A stretch of 64,000 bases of DNA from Treponema sp. (GTDB lineage Bacteria; Spirochaetota; Spirochaetia; Treponematales; Treponemataceae), in contig JAEDCT010000001.1 in NCBI GenBank assembly GCA_016294035.1, forward strand, positions 124,001 through 188,000, given 5' to 3'. The number at the start of each line of letters is the position of its first letter. Within the stretch, counting starts at the first letter, position 1. The notes beneath the pieces are model-generated. The model saw nothing but the letters and a program-made list of their open reading frames with translations. It ran no database searches and had not been told where the DNA came from. The position numbers were made by a program, and so were the translations under genes. Of the stretch, positions 7,249-16,392 are shown in pieces.

Positions 7249-8517
7249 TTATTTTGTAGCCAAAATTGCAATTCCTGGCAATGTCTTTCCTTCGAGGAAT
7301 TCAAGAGAAGCACCACCACCAGTTGAAACGTGGCTCATCTTGTCAGAAAGCTTGAACTTGTTAACGGCTGCAACTGAGTCACCGCCACCAACAACTGTCA
7401 TAGCACCCTTTCCTGTTGCTTCTGCAACAAGGCGAGCTACAGCTTCTGTTCCCTTTGCAAAGTTTTCAAATTCGAATACTCCAACAGGTCCGTTCCATAC
7501 GATAGACTTAGAAGCAAGGATTGCATCTTTGTAAAGAGCAACTGTCTTAGGACCTACATCAAGACCCATGAGATCAGCAGGGAGATCAACAGCGTCTACT
7601 GCAACTGGATCCTTGTCTGCAAATTCAGCTGCCCCTACATGGTCAACTGGAAGAAGAATCTTAACACCCTTTTCAGCAGCCTTTGCAAGAAGATCCTTTG
7701 CTGTTCCGAGGAAGTCGTCTTCAACAAGTGACTTACCTACTTCGTGTCCCTGTGCCTTGAGGAATGTGTATGCCATACCACCACCAACGATGAGTGTAGA
7801 AGCATTCTTCATGAGGCTTTCGAGAACTGCAATCTTAGAAGAAACCTTTGCACCACCGATGATTGCTGTCATTGGCTTTTCTGGGTTTGTTACCATTGGC
7901 TGAATGTACTTAACTTCCTTTTCCATAAGGAATCCACCAACTGATTCACATCCCATGAACTTTGCGATTGAAGCTGTAGAAGCCTGGTCGCGGTGTGCTG
8001 TACCGAATGCATCGTTAACGAAGATGTCGCCGTAAGAAGCAAGTTCCTTTGCCATTACATCGCGTTCGGCAGCATCCTTAGATGTTTCTTCCTTGTGGAA
8101 TCTTGTGTTTTCCAGCATTGCAACTCCACCTTCTGGGAGAGCGTCGATTGCTGCCTTCTGTCCGAGTGCATCAGGGAGGAATGTAACTTCCTTTCCGAGT
8201 TTTTCAGAGAAATATTTTACGACTGGAGCCATGCGGTTCTTGCCGTTGATGAACTTTTCTGCATCTGCATCTGTCCATTCCTTTCCAGCCTTAGCTGCCT
8301 TTTCTGCTGCCTTCTTTACATCCTTTTTTGGATCGCCAAGGTGGCTCATGAGAACGAGGGAACGTGGGCCCTGTTCAAGAATGTACTTGATTGTAGGGAG
8401 AGCTGCCATGATACGTGTGTCATCCTGTACAACTCCGTCCTTCATTGGAACATTGAAGTCTACTCGCATGATGATGCGCTTTCCCTTAAGATCAACATCT
8501 TTTACTGTCTTAATCAT
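7249..8517 (-). CDS. pgk: Phosphoglycerate kinase
   Basis: The enzyme transfers phosphate from 1,3-bisphosphoglycerate to ADP in glycolysis, in the cytoplasm. The 422-residue product is near the usual size. It begins IKTVKDVDLKGKRIIMRVDF with the substrate-binding VDFNVP and has LMSHLG, ENTRFHKEE, GGAKVSSKI and the nucleotide-site GGGDSVAAV near the C-terminus. A GGAGG lies upstream of the ATG at 8517. It is monocistronic, with its own terminator. Confidence 0.98.
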   Translation of the reverse strand: MIKTVKDVDLKGKRIIMRVDFNVPMKDGVVQDDTRIMAALPTIKYILEQGPRSLVLMSHLGDPKKDVKKAAEKAAKAGKEWTDADAEKFINGKNRMAPVVKYFSEKLGKEVTFLPDALGQKAAIDALPEGGVAMLENTRFHKEETSKDAAERDVMAKELASYGDIFVNDAFGTAHRDQASTASIAKFMGCESVGGFLMEKEVKYIQPMVTNPEKPMTAIIGGAKVSSKIAVLESLMKNASTLIVGGGMAYTFLKAQGHEVGKSLVEDDFLGTAKDLLAKAAEKGVKILLPVDHVGAAEFADKDPVAVDAVDLPADLMGLDVGPKTVALYKDAILASKSIVWNGPVGVFEFENFAKGTEAVARLVAEATGKGAMTVVGGGDSVAAVNKFKLSDKMSHVSTGGGASLEFLEGKTLPGIAILATK

Positions 8518-8766
8518 ATAAAAAAATCCTCCAAATGGAATTTATACAAAAAGTATAGACTAAATATAATGGTTTTTTGAAGATAATTCAATTGCAAAAT
8601 CAGGACGCCATAACGAAAATCAATGGCCATAAAGACTCCCATATACTGAGCAACAGTTTGCGCAAAGAAATTCCTGCAAACTTGAATGCACAAAAAATGT
8701 GGAGTATGATTTAGTCACAACCAGGGAACTGGCAAACTGATTCCAAAATGACACGAGGGGTGCATA

Positions 8767-9966
8767 ATGAATTCACTTACAAAAGCAGAATACAATCCGG
8801 AAAATCTCAAGGCTGACTTCATCAAGACATATGGTGGTCAGGAAAAGGAAATTGGTGTTTTTTCTTCTCCTGCAAGAATAAACATTATTGGGGAGCACAT
8901 TGACTACAACGGCGGAAAAGTTTTCCCGACAGCAATCAACAGATACCTTTATGTTGCCATAAGAAAAAGACAGGACACAAAAATTTTCTACAAAAGCATT
9001 CAGTTTGACGGGACATACCAGTTTGATGTGAATGATAATTTTGCATTTGACGAAAAAAACAGCTATTCAAACTACCTGAATGGAATTCTTTCACAGCTCA
9101 AGGCAAAGGGATTCAACTTTCCGTGCGGATTTGAAGTTCTCATGGCATCAAATGTTCCTGCAGGAGGAGGAATTTCATCATCTTCAGCACTTGAATGCGG
9201 ATTTGCATATGCAGTAAGCCAGACTTTCGGATTCAACATTGACAGGGTTGAAATTGCAAAGCTTGGCCAGATGAGTGAGCACAACTTCATGGGAGTAAAC
9301 TGTGGAATCATGGATCAGTTCATTATTGCTACAGGAAAAAAGGAAACAGCAATTGTACTGGACTGCAACACACTCGAATATGAATATGCACCACTCAAAA
9401 TGGGCGACTACAGATTCGTTGTAATGAACACAAACAAGCAGAGACGACTTGCTGATTCAAAATACAACGAAAGAAGAAGCCAGTGCGAGAAGGCACTTGA
9501 AATTCTCAATTCAAACGGAGTAAAAGTTTCAGCACTCTGTCAGATTACACCAGAAATGTGGGAAAATTCGAAGAATCTCATTTCTGACGAAATTCTTGCA
9601 AAAAGAGTAAGGCACTGCGTTTACGAAAACCAGCGTGTTCTTGATGCAGTGAAAGCACTTAACAAAGGTGACCTGGCAGAACTGGGAAAGCTGCTGAATG
9701 AAAGCCACAAGTCACTGGATGAGGACTATGAAGTTACAGGAATTGAACTAAACACTCTTGCACATGCAGCACAGAAAGCAGATGGATGTCTTGGAGCAAG
9801 AATGACTGGAGCCGGATTCGGTGGATGTGCCATTGCCCTGGTTCACAAGGATAAGGTTGAATCTTTCGTTGAGACTGTTCAAAAAGAATACACACAAAAA
9901 ATCGGATATGCAGCAGGATTCTTCAGCTGTGAATCAGGTGACGGTGTTTCTTACTACCAGAAATAA
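8767..9966 (+). CDS. galK: Galactokinase
   Basis: This GHMP-family kinase phosphorylates galactose at C1 in the Leloir pathway. The 399-residue product has the sugar-binding signature ARINIIGEHIDYNGG, the ATP-binding loop VPAGGGISSSSALE and the C-terminal MTGAGFGGCAIAL motif. A GAGGGG site precedes the ATG. galT lies about 8.5 kb away on the other strand, so the two Leloir genes are near each other but not in one operon. Confidence 0.97.
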   Translation: MNSLTKAEYNPENLKADFIKTYGGQEKEIGVFSSPARINIIGEHIDYNGGKVFPTAINRYLYVAIRKRQDTKIFYKSIQFDGTYQFDVNDNFAFDEKNSYSNYLNGILSQLKAKGFNFPCGFEVLMASNVPAGGGISSSSALECGFAYAVSQTFGFNIDRVEIAKLGQMSEHNFMGVNCGIMDQFIIATGKKETAIVLDCNTLEYEYAPLKMGDYRFVVMNTNKQRRLADSKYNERRSQCEKALEILNSNGVKVSALCQITPEMWENSKNLISDEILAKRVRHCVYENQRVLDAVKALNKGDLAELGKLLNESHKSLDEDYEVTGIELNTLAHAAQKADGCLGARMTGAGFGGCAIALVHKDKVESFVETVQKEYTQKIGYAAGFFSCESGDGVSYYQK

Positions 9967-10066
9967 AATATATAACCCGGGAATTCATTGGACAGATTGA
10001 CTAAAACAAGCAGACATTCTGTTCAATGGACACTTCCCCAACTTGCCACTATAATTTGTATTAAAT

Positions 10067-11161
10067 ATGTGGACATCAGTTCTTATTCTTTCACTTGTAT
10101 TCTGGATTTTTTCCAACTACTACGTTGCATCAAGAATCAGAATGATTTCAGTTTTGTCAAGACTCGGAAAAAGAAAATCCTGGATTCTGGCATTCACAAT
10201 CCTTGTGCTGATTCAGGCTTTGATGACTCTGACACTAAACTTTGTTGCAGCAGCAGTATCATTCATTCACCTTTGTTTTTCATTTGCATTTTTCAATCTT
10301 GCAGAAAAACTAATTTCAAAAAAAATCAAAGGCAAATCAGTCCATGACATTCTGTGTCTATATGCAGTTTTGGTTACAATAGTCTATCTGGCCTATGGCT
10401 GGATTCAGGCTCACAACATAAGGGAAACAAGATATACAGTAGAGTCTGAAAAGATAACAAAACCAGTCAGAATACTGCAGATAAGCGACACTCACCTGCG
10501 AACAAAATACGACACAGAAAGATACATAAAAGAACTTGAAAAAATGAAAAAAGCCGATGCAGACCTTGTTGTCATAACAGGAGACTATGTTGATGACGAG
10601 TCAAAAAGAACCTCAATGGAAAAATGCACAAAGGCAACAGCACAATTAAACCCACCGTTGGGAATTTATTTCTGCTACGGGAACCATGACAAGGGACACT
10701 ACAACAACAGGGACTTCACGGACAAGGATCTGAGAGAATGCCTTGAAGAAAACGGAATCAAAATACTTGAGGACGATATGATTCCACTTAACGATGAAAT
10801 AATTCTTGCAGCAAGAAAAGACAAGCACATATCAAGGGAAAGAATATCATCAGATAAGCTCATGGAAAAATGTAATGAGTCAAAGGCAGTAATTCTTCTG
10901 GATCACGAGCCAAATGATTTTGAAAGTGAGGCTCATTCTGGATTTGACCTTATACTTTCAGGACACACTCACGGAGGACAGATGATACCTCTTGGAATTC
11001 TTGTAAAAATTCTTGGTGAAAACGATGAAATATACAGAATGCACAAAATCGGAAAAAGTACGTTCATTATTAATTCTGGATTTTCTTCCTGGTCAATTCC
11101 ATACAAGACTGGAACATTTTCAGAATACGTAATCGTCGACTTTATTCCATCAGGCAAATAA
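10067..11161 (+). CDS. Membrane-anchored metallophosphoesterase
   Basis: The first 130 residues hold about four hydrophobic helices. A calcineurin-like phosphoesterase domain follows with all metal-binding blocks in order: LQISDTHLR, VVITGDYVDD, CYGNHDKG, LLDHEPND and LSGHTHGGQ. This YkuE/YaeI-like arrangement usually acts on lipid-linked or envelope phosphoesters at the membrane. No clear Shine-Dalgarno precedes the ATG. It is followed by a terminator array. The substrate is unknown. Confidence 0.88.
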   Translation: MWTSVLILSLVFWIFSNYYVASRIRMISVLSRLGKRKSWILAFTILVLIQALMTLTLNFVAAAVSFIHLCFSFAFFNLAEKLISKKIKGKSVHDILCLYAVLVTIVYLAYGWIQAHNIRETRYTVESEKITKPVRILQISDTHLRTKYDTERYIKELEKMKKADADLVVITGDYVDDESKRTSMEKCTKATAQLNPPLGIYFCYGNHDKGHYNNRDFTDKDLRECLEENGIKILEDDMIPLNDEIILAARKDKHISRERISSDKLMEKCNESKAVILLDHEPNDFESEAHSGFDLILSGHTHGGQMIPLGILVKILGENDEIYRMHKIGKSTFIINSGFSSWSIPYKTGTFSEYVIVDFIPSGK

Positions 11162-11173
11162 TTTCATGGAGGT

Positions 11174-11212
11174 GTAAGATAAAACCGCTAATATAGCGCG
11201 GCTTTATCTTAC
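11174..11212 (+). terminator. Long hairpin 1 downstream of phosphoesterase
   Basis: GTAAGATAAA (11174-11183) pairs perfectly with TTTATCTTAC (11203-11212), with further G/C pairing inside. It is the first of four consecutive hairpins before the mannanase gene. It could stop or stabilise the upstream transcript. Confidence 0.6.
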
Positions 11213-11214
11213 CT

Positions 11215-11238
11215 AAAGTTTGCGTTGCAAACTTTTTT
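11215..11238 (+). terminator. Rho-independent terminator
   Basis: AAAGTTTGC (11215-11223) pairs with GCAAACTTT (11227-11235) around GTT and is followed by a run of T. It is a classic intrinsic terminator for the phosphoesterase gene. Confidence 0.75.
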
Positions 11239-11245
11239 ATCAACT

Positions 11246-11317
11246 GCACATTCTCATTTCATTGCGAATGTGCTTAAAAAGTCAAATCGGAAATTGATAT
11301 TTCCTCCTTGACTTTTT
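11246..11317 (+). promoter_or_regulatory. Two hairpins in the mannanase leader
   Basis: GCACATTC (11246-11253) pairs with GAATGTGC (11266-11273). Directly after it, AAAAAGTCAA (11276-11285) pairs with TTGACTTTTT (11308-11317), with an inner GGAAAT/ATTTCC stem (11289-11304). The second stem ends only three bases before the mannanase ribosome binding site, so it could affect translation or act as an attenuator. Confidence 0.5.
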
Positions 11318-11329
11318 ATGGGAGAAAAA

Positions 11330-12271
11330 ATGCAGCTTACAGCAAACCCTAACGCAAGCCCAGAGGCAAAAAAACTTTTAAACTATCTTTCAGAAATCTC
11401 AGGTCAAAATCTGATTACCGGCCAGCACACACAGACGAACCCCATGGAAGAAATTGCTTACATAAAGGACATTACAGGTCGGGAACCATTACTCCGCGGA
11501 TTTGAACTTCTTTCTTACTCACCAAACATCAACTATGCGGATTCGGATAGTGCATGCCTTACAGAGATTAATGAAAACAAGGGAACACTAAAAACAGCAC
11601 TTAAATGGGCAAAAGACAATCCAAATGGAATCGTAACTTTTTCATTTCACTGGTTTTCCCCTATTGGCGGAAGAGACAAAAGCTTTTATGCAAAAAACAC
11701 TGATTTTAATCCAAAGAAAGTCCTTAAAAAAAATACAGATGAAAGAAAAGCCTTTTTTGAAGACATGGATAAGATTGCAGAAGAGCTTAAAGTATTCAGG
11801 GACGAAAACATTCCAATTCTGTGGAGGCCATTCCATGAAAGCTACGGAAAATGGTTCTGGTGGGGACGAAAAGGAAACAGAACTGCAATGAAACTCTACA
11901 AACTCATGTACGAGCATTACACAAAAATACATAAACTGAACAATCTTCTCTGGGTATGGAACAGCGACAAAAAATTCTGCTATCCCGGGGATGACATGGT
12001 AGATGTTGTTTCCATTGATGTGTATCTTCAGAAGAAGGAAAAAACTGACTACAAGAAGCAATGGAAAAAACTAGTTGCAAACACTTCAAAAAGCAAAGTC
12101 TGTGCTCTGGCAGAAATAGGTTATCTCCCGGATATTGACATTCTAAGAGAATCAAAAATTCCATGGGCATATTTCATGCTGTGGTCAAAGGAATTCTGCA
12201 TTGGAGAAAAATTCAACCTTAAAGAAGAAATGAAAAAAATCTACGCAGACGAATACACATTGAAAGGCTGA
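11330..12271 (+). CDS. GH26 family beta-mannanase, no signal peptide
   Basis: Glycoside hydrolase family 26 enzymes cleave beta-1,4-mannan. The acid/base Glu is in LWRPFHESYGKWFWW and the nucleophile Glu in ALAEIGYLPD; FSFHWFSP and VVSIDVYL are also typical. GGGAG at 11320-11324 supports the ATG at 11330 over the one at 11318. No signal peptide or lipobox is visible, so a cytoplasmic enzyme acting on imported manno-oligosaccharides is likely. galK nearby would fit galactomannan use. Confidence 0.88.
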   Translation: MQLTANPNASPEAKKLLNYLSEISGQNLITGQHTQTNPMEEIAYIKDITGREPLLRGFELLSYSPNINYADSDSACLTEINENKGTLKTALKWAKDNPNGIVTFSFHWFSPIGGRDKSFYAKNTDFNPKKVLKKNTDERKAFFEDMDKIAEELKVFRDENIPILWRPFHESYGKWFWWGRKGNRTAMKLYKLMYEHYTKIHKLNNLLWVWNSDKKFCYPGDDMVDVVSIDVYLQKKEKTDYKKQWKKLVANTSKSKVCALAEIGYLPDIDILRESKIPWAYFMLWSKEFCIGEKFNLKEEMKKIYADEYTLKG

Positions 12272-12275
12272 CAGG

Positions 12276-13202
12276 TCAGTTTCCGGAATGAGGAAAGGCC
12301 TGCTTGTAAACTTCAATCAAATGCTCGGTAGTGACATGAGTATACCGCTGAGTTGTTGATATGTTTGAATGTCCCAAAAGTTCCTGAACAATGCGGATAT
12401 CTGCACCGTTATTCAGCAAAGTTGTTGCAAAGGTATGCCTGAAAGCATGAGGAGTAACAGGTCTATTTGTTCCCTGCACACCGCTGTATGTCTTGACGAT
12501 AAAACCAATTCCATGTGCAGTAAGCATGGTTCCCTTCTGATTGATGAATATGTTCTCAACGTAAAGGGGGCATCCAGCTTCACACTGGGGAAATCTCTGC
12601 TTACGCTCAAGAAGATATCTTTTGAGAGCAAACCTGGCTTCCTTTTCAAAATACACCCGCCTGTCCTTTGATCCCTTTCCACGAACAATTGCGCTTGAAA
12701 AATCCGAGGTAAAATCACTGAATTTCAGGGAAGCAAGTTCACTTACACGACATCCGGATGAATAAAGCATCTCGAAAACAGCAAGATCCCTCATGGGCCA
12801 TAGCAATTCCTTTTCCCTTGGAATACGGCACATTTGTTCAACTTCTGTCTGCGTCATGAATTTTGGAAGATGCTTTGGAGCCCTCAGGGTTTTAAGTTCA
12901 AGGGCTGGATTTTTTAGGATGATGTTGAATTTCTTTAGATAGAAAAAAAGACCACGAAGGGCAGAAATAAATCTATTGATTGAAGTAACGGAATATTTTT
13001 TCCGGCTTAGTTCTCCAATGCACATTCTCAAATCCTCAAGTGACACTTGAGAAACAAGTCTTTCATTTCCAAGAAAATTCTTGAGATGAATGAAATCCTC
13101 AGCGTAGCCGGTCACAGTATTATCTGACAACCGGCGTACACTTGAAATATAGACAAGGAATTCTTCTATGCAGTTTTCCAGAGTCTTCTGAGTCAAATCC
13201 AA
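12276..13202 (-). CDS. xerC: Tyrosine recombinase, XerC-like
   Basis: This 308-residue integrase-family protein has an N-terminal SAM-like core-binding domain and a catalytic domain with Arg152 (SGCRVSEL), Lys176, His252/Arg255 (HAFRHTF), His278 (LLGHSN) and Tyr287 (TTQRYTH). It begins two bases after the topA stop. The topA-xerC order is that of housekeeping chromosome-dimer resolution recombinases in treponemes, so this is not the integron integrase for the cassette-like region at 31-40 kb: it also lacks the extra IntI helix insert. Confidence 0.92.
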   Translation of the reverse strand: MDLTQKTLENCIEEFLVYISSVRRLSDNTVTGYAEDFIHLKNFLGNERLVSQVSLEDLRMCIGELSRKKYSVTSINRFISALRGLFFYLKKFNIILKNPALELKTLRAPKHLPKFMTQTEVEQMCRIPREKELLWPMRDLAVFEMLYSSGCRVSELASLKFSDFTSDFSSAIVRGKGSKDRRVYFEKEARFALKRYLLERKQRFPQCEAGCPLYVENIFINQKGTMLTAHGIGFIVKTYSGVQGTNRPVTPHAFRHTFATTLLNNGADIRIVQELLGHSNISTTQRYTHVTTEHLIEVYKQAFPHSGN

Positions 13203-13204
13203 TA

Positions 13205-15379
13205 TCAGCTCTCCACAGTCTTGTTCTGCTTGTCAGTCTCATTGGCCTTTGCAAAAGCACCTGCTGCTTCTGCCTCAATTGCTTCATCAGGAGAATGGAG
13301 GTAATCACAATCCGGATTGATGCAGCTCTTGTAAGAACCATTCTTTTTGTCATACTTTTCAACAAGGAACCAGTTGCACTTTGGACAGTAAACATCAATA
13401 GGCTTGAAGTGAGAGATAAAATTACATTCTGGATAGTTTGTACATCCGTAGAATTCCTTACCTCTACCCTTTGTCTTTCTTGCAACAATCTGCCCGTTGC
13501 ATCCTTCGCGAGGACACTTGGCCAGTGGAACGCTCTTAGTGTTATGGCACTCCGGGAATCCTGAACAGGCAAGAAAGTATCCAAAACGACCAAGTTTCTT
13601 GACCATTGGCTTTCCGCACTTCTCACAAATTTCATTGGTAGGCTCGTCAAGAGTTCCCTTGAGACTTTCCTGACTTTCCATGACTTCATCAACACGAGTC
13701 TTGAAAGGTCCAAAGAAATCACCAATCATGTTGTTCCATACGAGGGAATTCTGTTCAACCTTATCAAGATCATTTTCTACCTGTGAAGTAAACTCAACAT
13801 TGATTACCTGAGGGAAAGATTCAACAAGGATCTTGCAGATAATCTTTCCAAGCATAGTCGGAACAAGCTGCTTATTGCTTCTTGTAACATAATAGCGGTC
13901 AAGAAGAACAGAAATAATTGGAGAATATGTTGATGGACGCCCAATACCCTTTTCTTCAAGAGTCTTAACCATGGATGCATCTGTGTATCTGGCAGGTCCC
14001 TGTGTAAAATGCTGTTCCGGATAGAATTTTCCGCTTTCAAGTTTTTCACCGATCTTGAGTGACGGCAAGTTTCCTGAAACATCTTCCTTTGAAGAAAGAG
14101 TCTTGATTACATTGTAGAATCCCTTATAAGAAAGTTTTGATGCACTCACACGGAACAGGGCATCACCAGCAGTAATATCAAGGCTTGTTGTCTTTGACTT
14201 TGCATTGTTCATCTGACTTGAAACAAATCGTTCCCAGATTATTGAATAAAGCCTGAGCTGATCGCGGGTGAGATATTCCTTTACGCTGTCAGGAGTATAT
14301 TTAACGTATGTAGGACGGATTGCTTCATGGGCATCCTGAGCACTTTTTCCAACTGCATACTCAATCTTTTCTGCAGGAAGATCATCTGGAAAGTTTTCAC
14401 CAATCCATGAACGAACATCATCAATTGCAGTCTGACTGATACGAGTTGAGTCTGTACGCATGTAAGTAATAAGACCAACACGAGTGCTTCCAATCTGAAT
14501 ACCTTCATAAAGCTGCTGGGCAATCTGCATAGTCTTTCTTGATGTGTAACCAAGTCTGTTTGCCGATGCCTGCTGAAGTTTTGATGTTGTGAAGGGAGGC
14601 TTTGGACGAACAGTCTTCTCGCTTTCCTTTATGTCAGTTACGATACAGTCTGCACTCTGAATTTCACTGATAATTTCGTTAACCTGCTTTTCATTCTTGA
14701 GTTCAGGCTTTGAATCCTTATACTGAACAAGCTGTGCCGTAAACTTTGTCTTTCCCTTTGAAAAGTCTGCATCAAGGCTCCAGTATTCTTCCGGAATAAA
14801 ATCCTCAACTTCCTTTTCCCTTTCACAAATAAGTCTCAGGGCTACAGACTGAACTCGACCAGCACTCAAACCATTCTTTACTTTTTTCCAGAGAAGTGGG
14901 CTCAAGTTATAACCTACAAGACGGTCAAGAACACGGCGTGCTTTCTGTGCATTTACCATTGATTCATTGATTTCACGAGGATTGTTGACGGCTTCCTTGA
15001 TAACCTTTGGCGTGATTTCCGTAAATTCAATACGGCGGATTTCTGCATCTGTCTTGTCCTTGAGAGCATGGTTCAGATGCCATGCAATTGCTTCTCCCTC
15101 ACGGTCAGGATCGGATGCGAGAAGGACGAGATTTGAATTCTTTGCATCCTTCTGGAGTTCTTTCAAAAGCTTTGCCCTTCCACGAACTGTAATGTATTCA
15201 GGCTGAAAATCATTTTCAACATCAATTGCAAGCCGGCTCTTAGGAAGGTCAATCAAATGTCCCATAGAAGCCTTAACAACATAACCTGCTCCAAGATAGT
15301 GTTCAATTGTCTTTGCCTTGGCTGGAGACTCTACTATAACAAGAGTCTGCTTAGCTTTCTTTACAGTTTTTTTAGCCAT
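13205..15379 (-). CDS. topA: DNA topoisomerase I
   Basis: The enzyme relaxes negative supercoils. The Toprim domain (residues 12-125) has IVESPAKAKTI and the acidic SDPDREGEAIAW. The active-site Tyr306 is in LITYMRTDSTR. Three C-terminal zinc-ribbon repeats follow (CEKCGKPM, CPREGCNGQ, CPKCNWFL), with a fourth partial one. At 724 residues it is somewhat shorter than E. coli TopA. It sits between dprA and xerC, all on the same strand with 2-10 base gaps, so one operon is likely. Confidence 0.97.
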   Translation of the reverse strand: MAKKTVKKAKQTLVIVESPAKAKTIEHYLGAGYVVKASMGHLIDLPKSRLAIDVENDFQPEYITVRGRAKLLKELQKDAKNSNLVLLASDPDREGEAIAWHLNHALKDKTDAEIRRIEFTEITPKVIKEAVNNPREINESMVNAQKARRVLDRLVGYNLSPLLWKKVKNGLSAGRVQSVALRLICEREKEVEDFIPEEYWSLDADFSKGKTKFTAQLVQYKDSKPELKNEKQVNEIISEIQSADCIVTDIKESEKTVRPKPPFTTSKLQQASANRLGYTSRKTMQIAQQLYEGIQIGSTRVGLITYMRTDSTRISQTAIDDVRSWIGENFPDDLPAEKIEYAVGKSAQDAHEAIRPTYVKYTPDSVKEYLTRDQLRLYSIIWERFVSSQMNNAKSKTTSLDITAGDALFRVSASKLSYKGFYNVIKTLSSKEDVSGNLPSLKIGEKLESGKFYPEQHFTQGPARYTDASMVKTLEEKGIGRPSTYSPIISVLLDRYYVTRSNKQLVPTMLGKIICKILVESFPQVINVEFTSQVENDLDKVEQNSLVWNNMIGDFFGPFKTRVDEVMESQESLKGTLDEPTNEICEKCGKPMVKKLGRFGYFLACSGFPECHNTKSVPLAKCPREGCNGQIVARKTKGRGKEFYGCTNYPECNFISHFKPIDVYCPKCNWFLVEKYDKKNGSYKSCINPDCDYLHSPDEAIEAEAAGAFAKANETDKQNKTVES

Positions 15380-15388
15380 CTGTTTACC

Positions 15389-16330
15389 TCAAAACGACAG
15401 ATTCAGCTGACCACTGGAATTCCTGGACAATCCATAGGGATTATTCTCAAGGTCAACAAAATCAGCATATGAATCTATAATCTGAGCCCCTTCTTCAATA
15501 TACGATGAAGGAGACCTCTTATTTATATTTTTAGGTTGAACGCGACATTTTTTTTCATATTCAAGGCACGAACGATGAAAAAACAAGTCACGGTCATAGT
15601 CCAAAGCAAAATCAGCAGTCAAAAGAGAACCGCTTCCTTTTCCGGCCTGAATCACAACAGTTGCACATGACAGGGCTGCAATGATCCTGTTACGCTGCAC
15701 AAATCTCCAGCCTTCACAGGGAGTTCCTGGCAAATACTCTCCGCAAACAACGCCATTATTACTCAATATTCTTTGAGCAAGGCCTCTGTTTGACAGTGGA
15801 ACAACAGTATCAATTCCGCAGGGAAGAACTGCACATGTTGCTCCTTTAGCCTCAACAGCCCCTCTGTGGGCAAAAGAATCAGTTCCAAAGGCAAGTCCAC
15901 TGACAATGGTATTCCCAAAGGAGGCAGCATTTCTGGAAAACTCCAGAGCCGATTCTGCACCTTCTTCATCAAGATTTCGCGTCCCCACAACAGATATGCA
16001 TTGTCTTTCCAGGACTTCAAGATTGCCTCGGTAATACAATACGTAGGGAGCATCAGGAATCTGGGAAAGCAGGTAAGGATATTCTGCCGAACCGAAAACC
16101 ACTGACTTAATGCCCTTTGCACCCATTATGAGAGAAGCTTTTTCAGTAAGGGCACGAAAATGATTTCCATCCCAGAAAGCTTTTCTAACATCTCTTTGTA
16201 TTATAGAAGAAAGTTCTACTTTAGAGAGTATACTAAGTTTGTCTAAACTGTCAATATTTTTCCGCAAAAGGATTTTTTCACGGAGGGAAAGAAATGGTAT
16301 GGATGATAATGCTATGTCTAATATATTCAC
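15389..16330 (-). CDS. dprA: DNA-processing protein DprA
   Basis: DprA loads RecA on incoming single-stranded DNA. The 313-residue protein has the Rossmann-like core with SVVGTRNLDEEG, SGLAFGTDSFAHRGA, AVLPCGIDTVVP and GSLLTADFALDYDRDLFF. The C-terminal winged-helix domain of longer DprA proteins is reduced to a short tail. It is upstream of topA on the same strand. No other competence gene is seen here. Confidence 0.95.
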   Translation of the reverse strand: MNILDIALSSIPFLSLREKILLRKNIDSLDKLSILSKVELSSIIQRDVRKAFWDGNHFRALTEKASLIMGAKGIKSVVFGSAEYPYLLSQIPDAPYVLYYRGNLEVLERQCISVVGTRNLDEEGAESALEFSRNAASFGNTIVSGLAFGTDSFAHRGAVEAKGATCAVLPCGIDTVVPLSNRGLAQRILSNNGVVCGEYLPGTPCEGWRFVQRNRIIAALSCATVVIQAGKGSGSLLTADFALDYDRDLFFHRSCLEYEKKCRVQPKNINKRSPSSYIEEGAQIIDSYADFVDLENNPYGLSRNSSGQLNLSF

Positions 16331-16392
16331 ATTTTCAAAGGTATGAAATATTAAAAGAAAAAGTCAAATTTTATTTGAAAAATATCAGATGC

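Noticed and set aside
7568..8580. Long plus-strand ORFs opposite pgk
   Set aside because: They are antisense to pgk, caused by its codon bias.
12276..13202. XerC-like gene as the integron integrase
   Set aside because: It is linked to topA/dprA as in other treponemes, is of XerC size and lacks the IntI-specific insert; it is 18 kb from the cassette-like region.
13120..13725. 201-residue minus-strand ORF overlapping topA
   Set aside because: It is a frame-shifted shadow of topA, which is clearly coding there.
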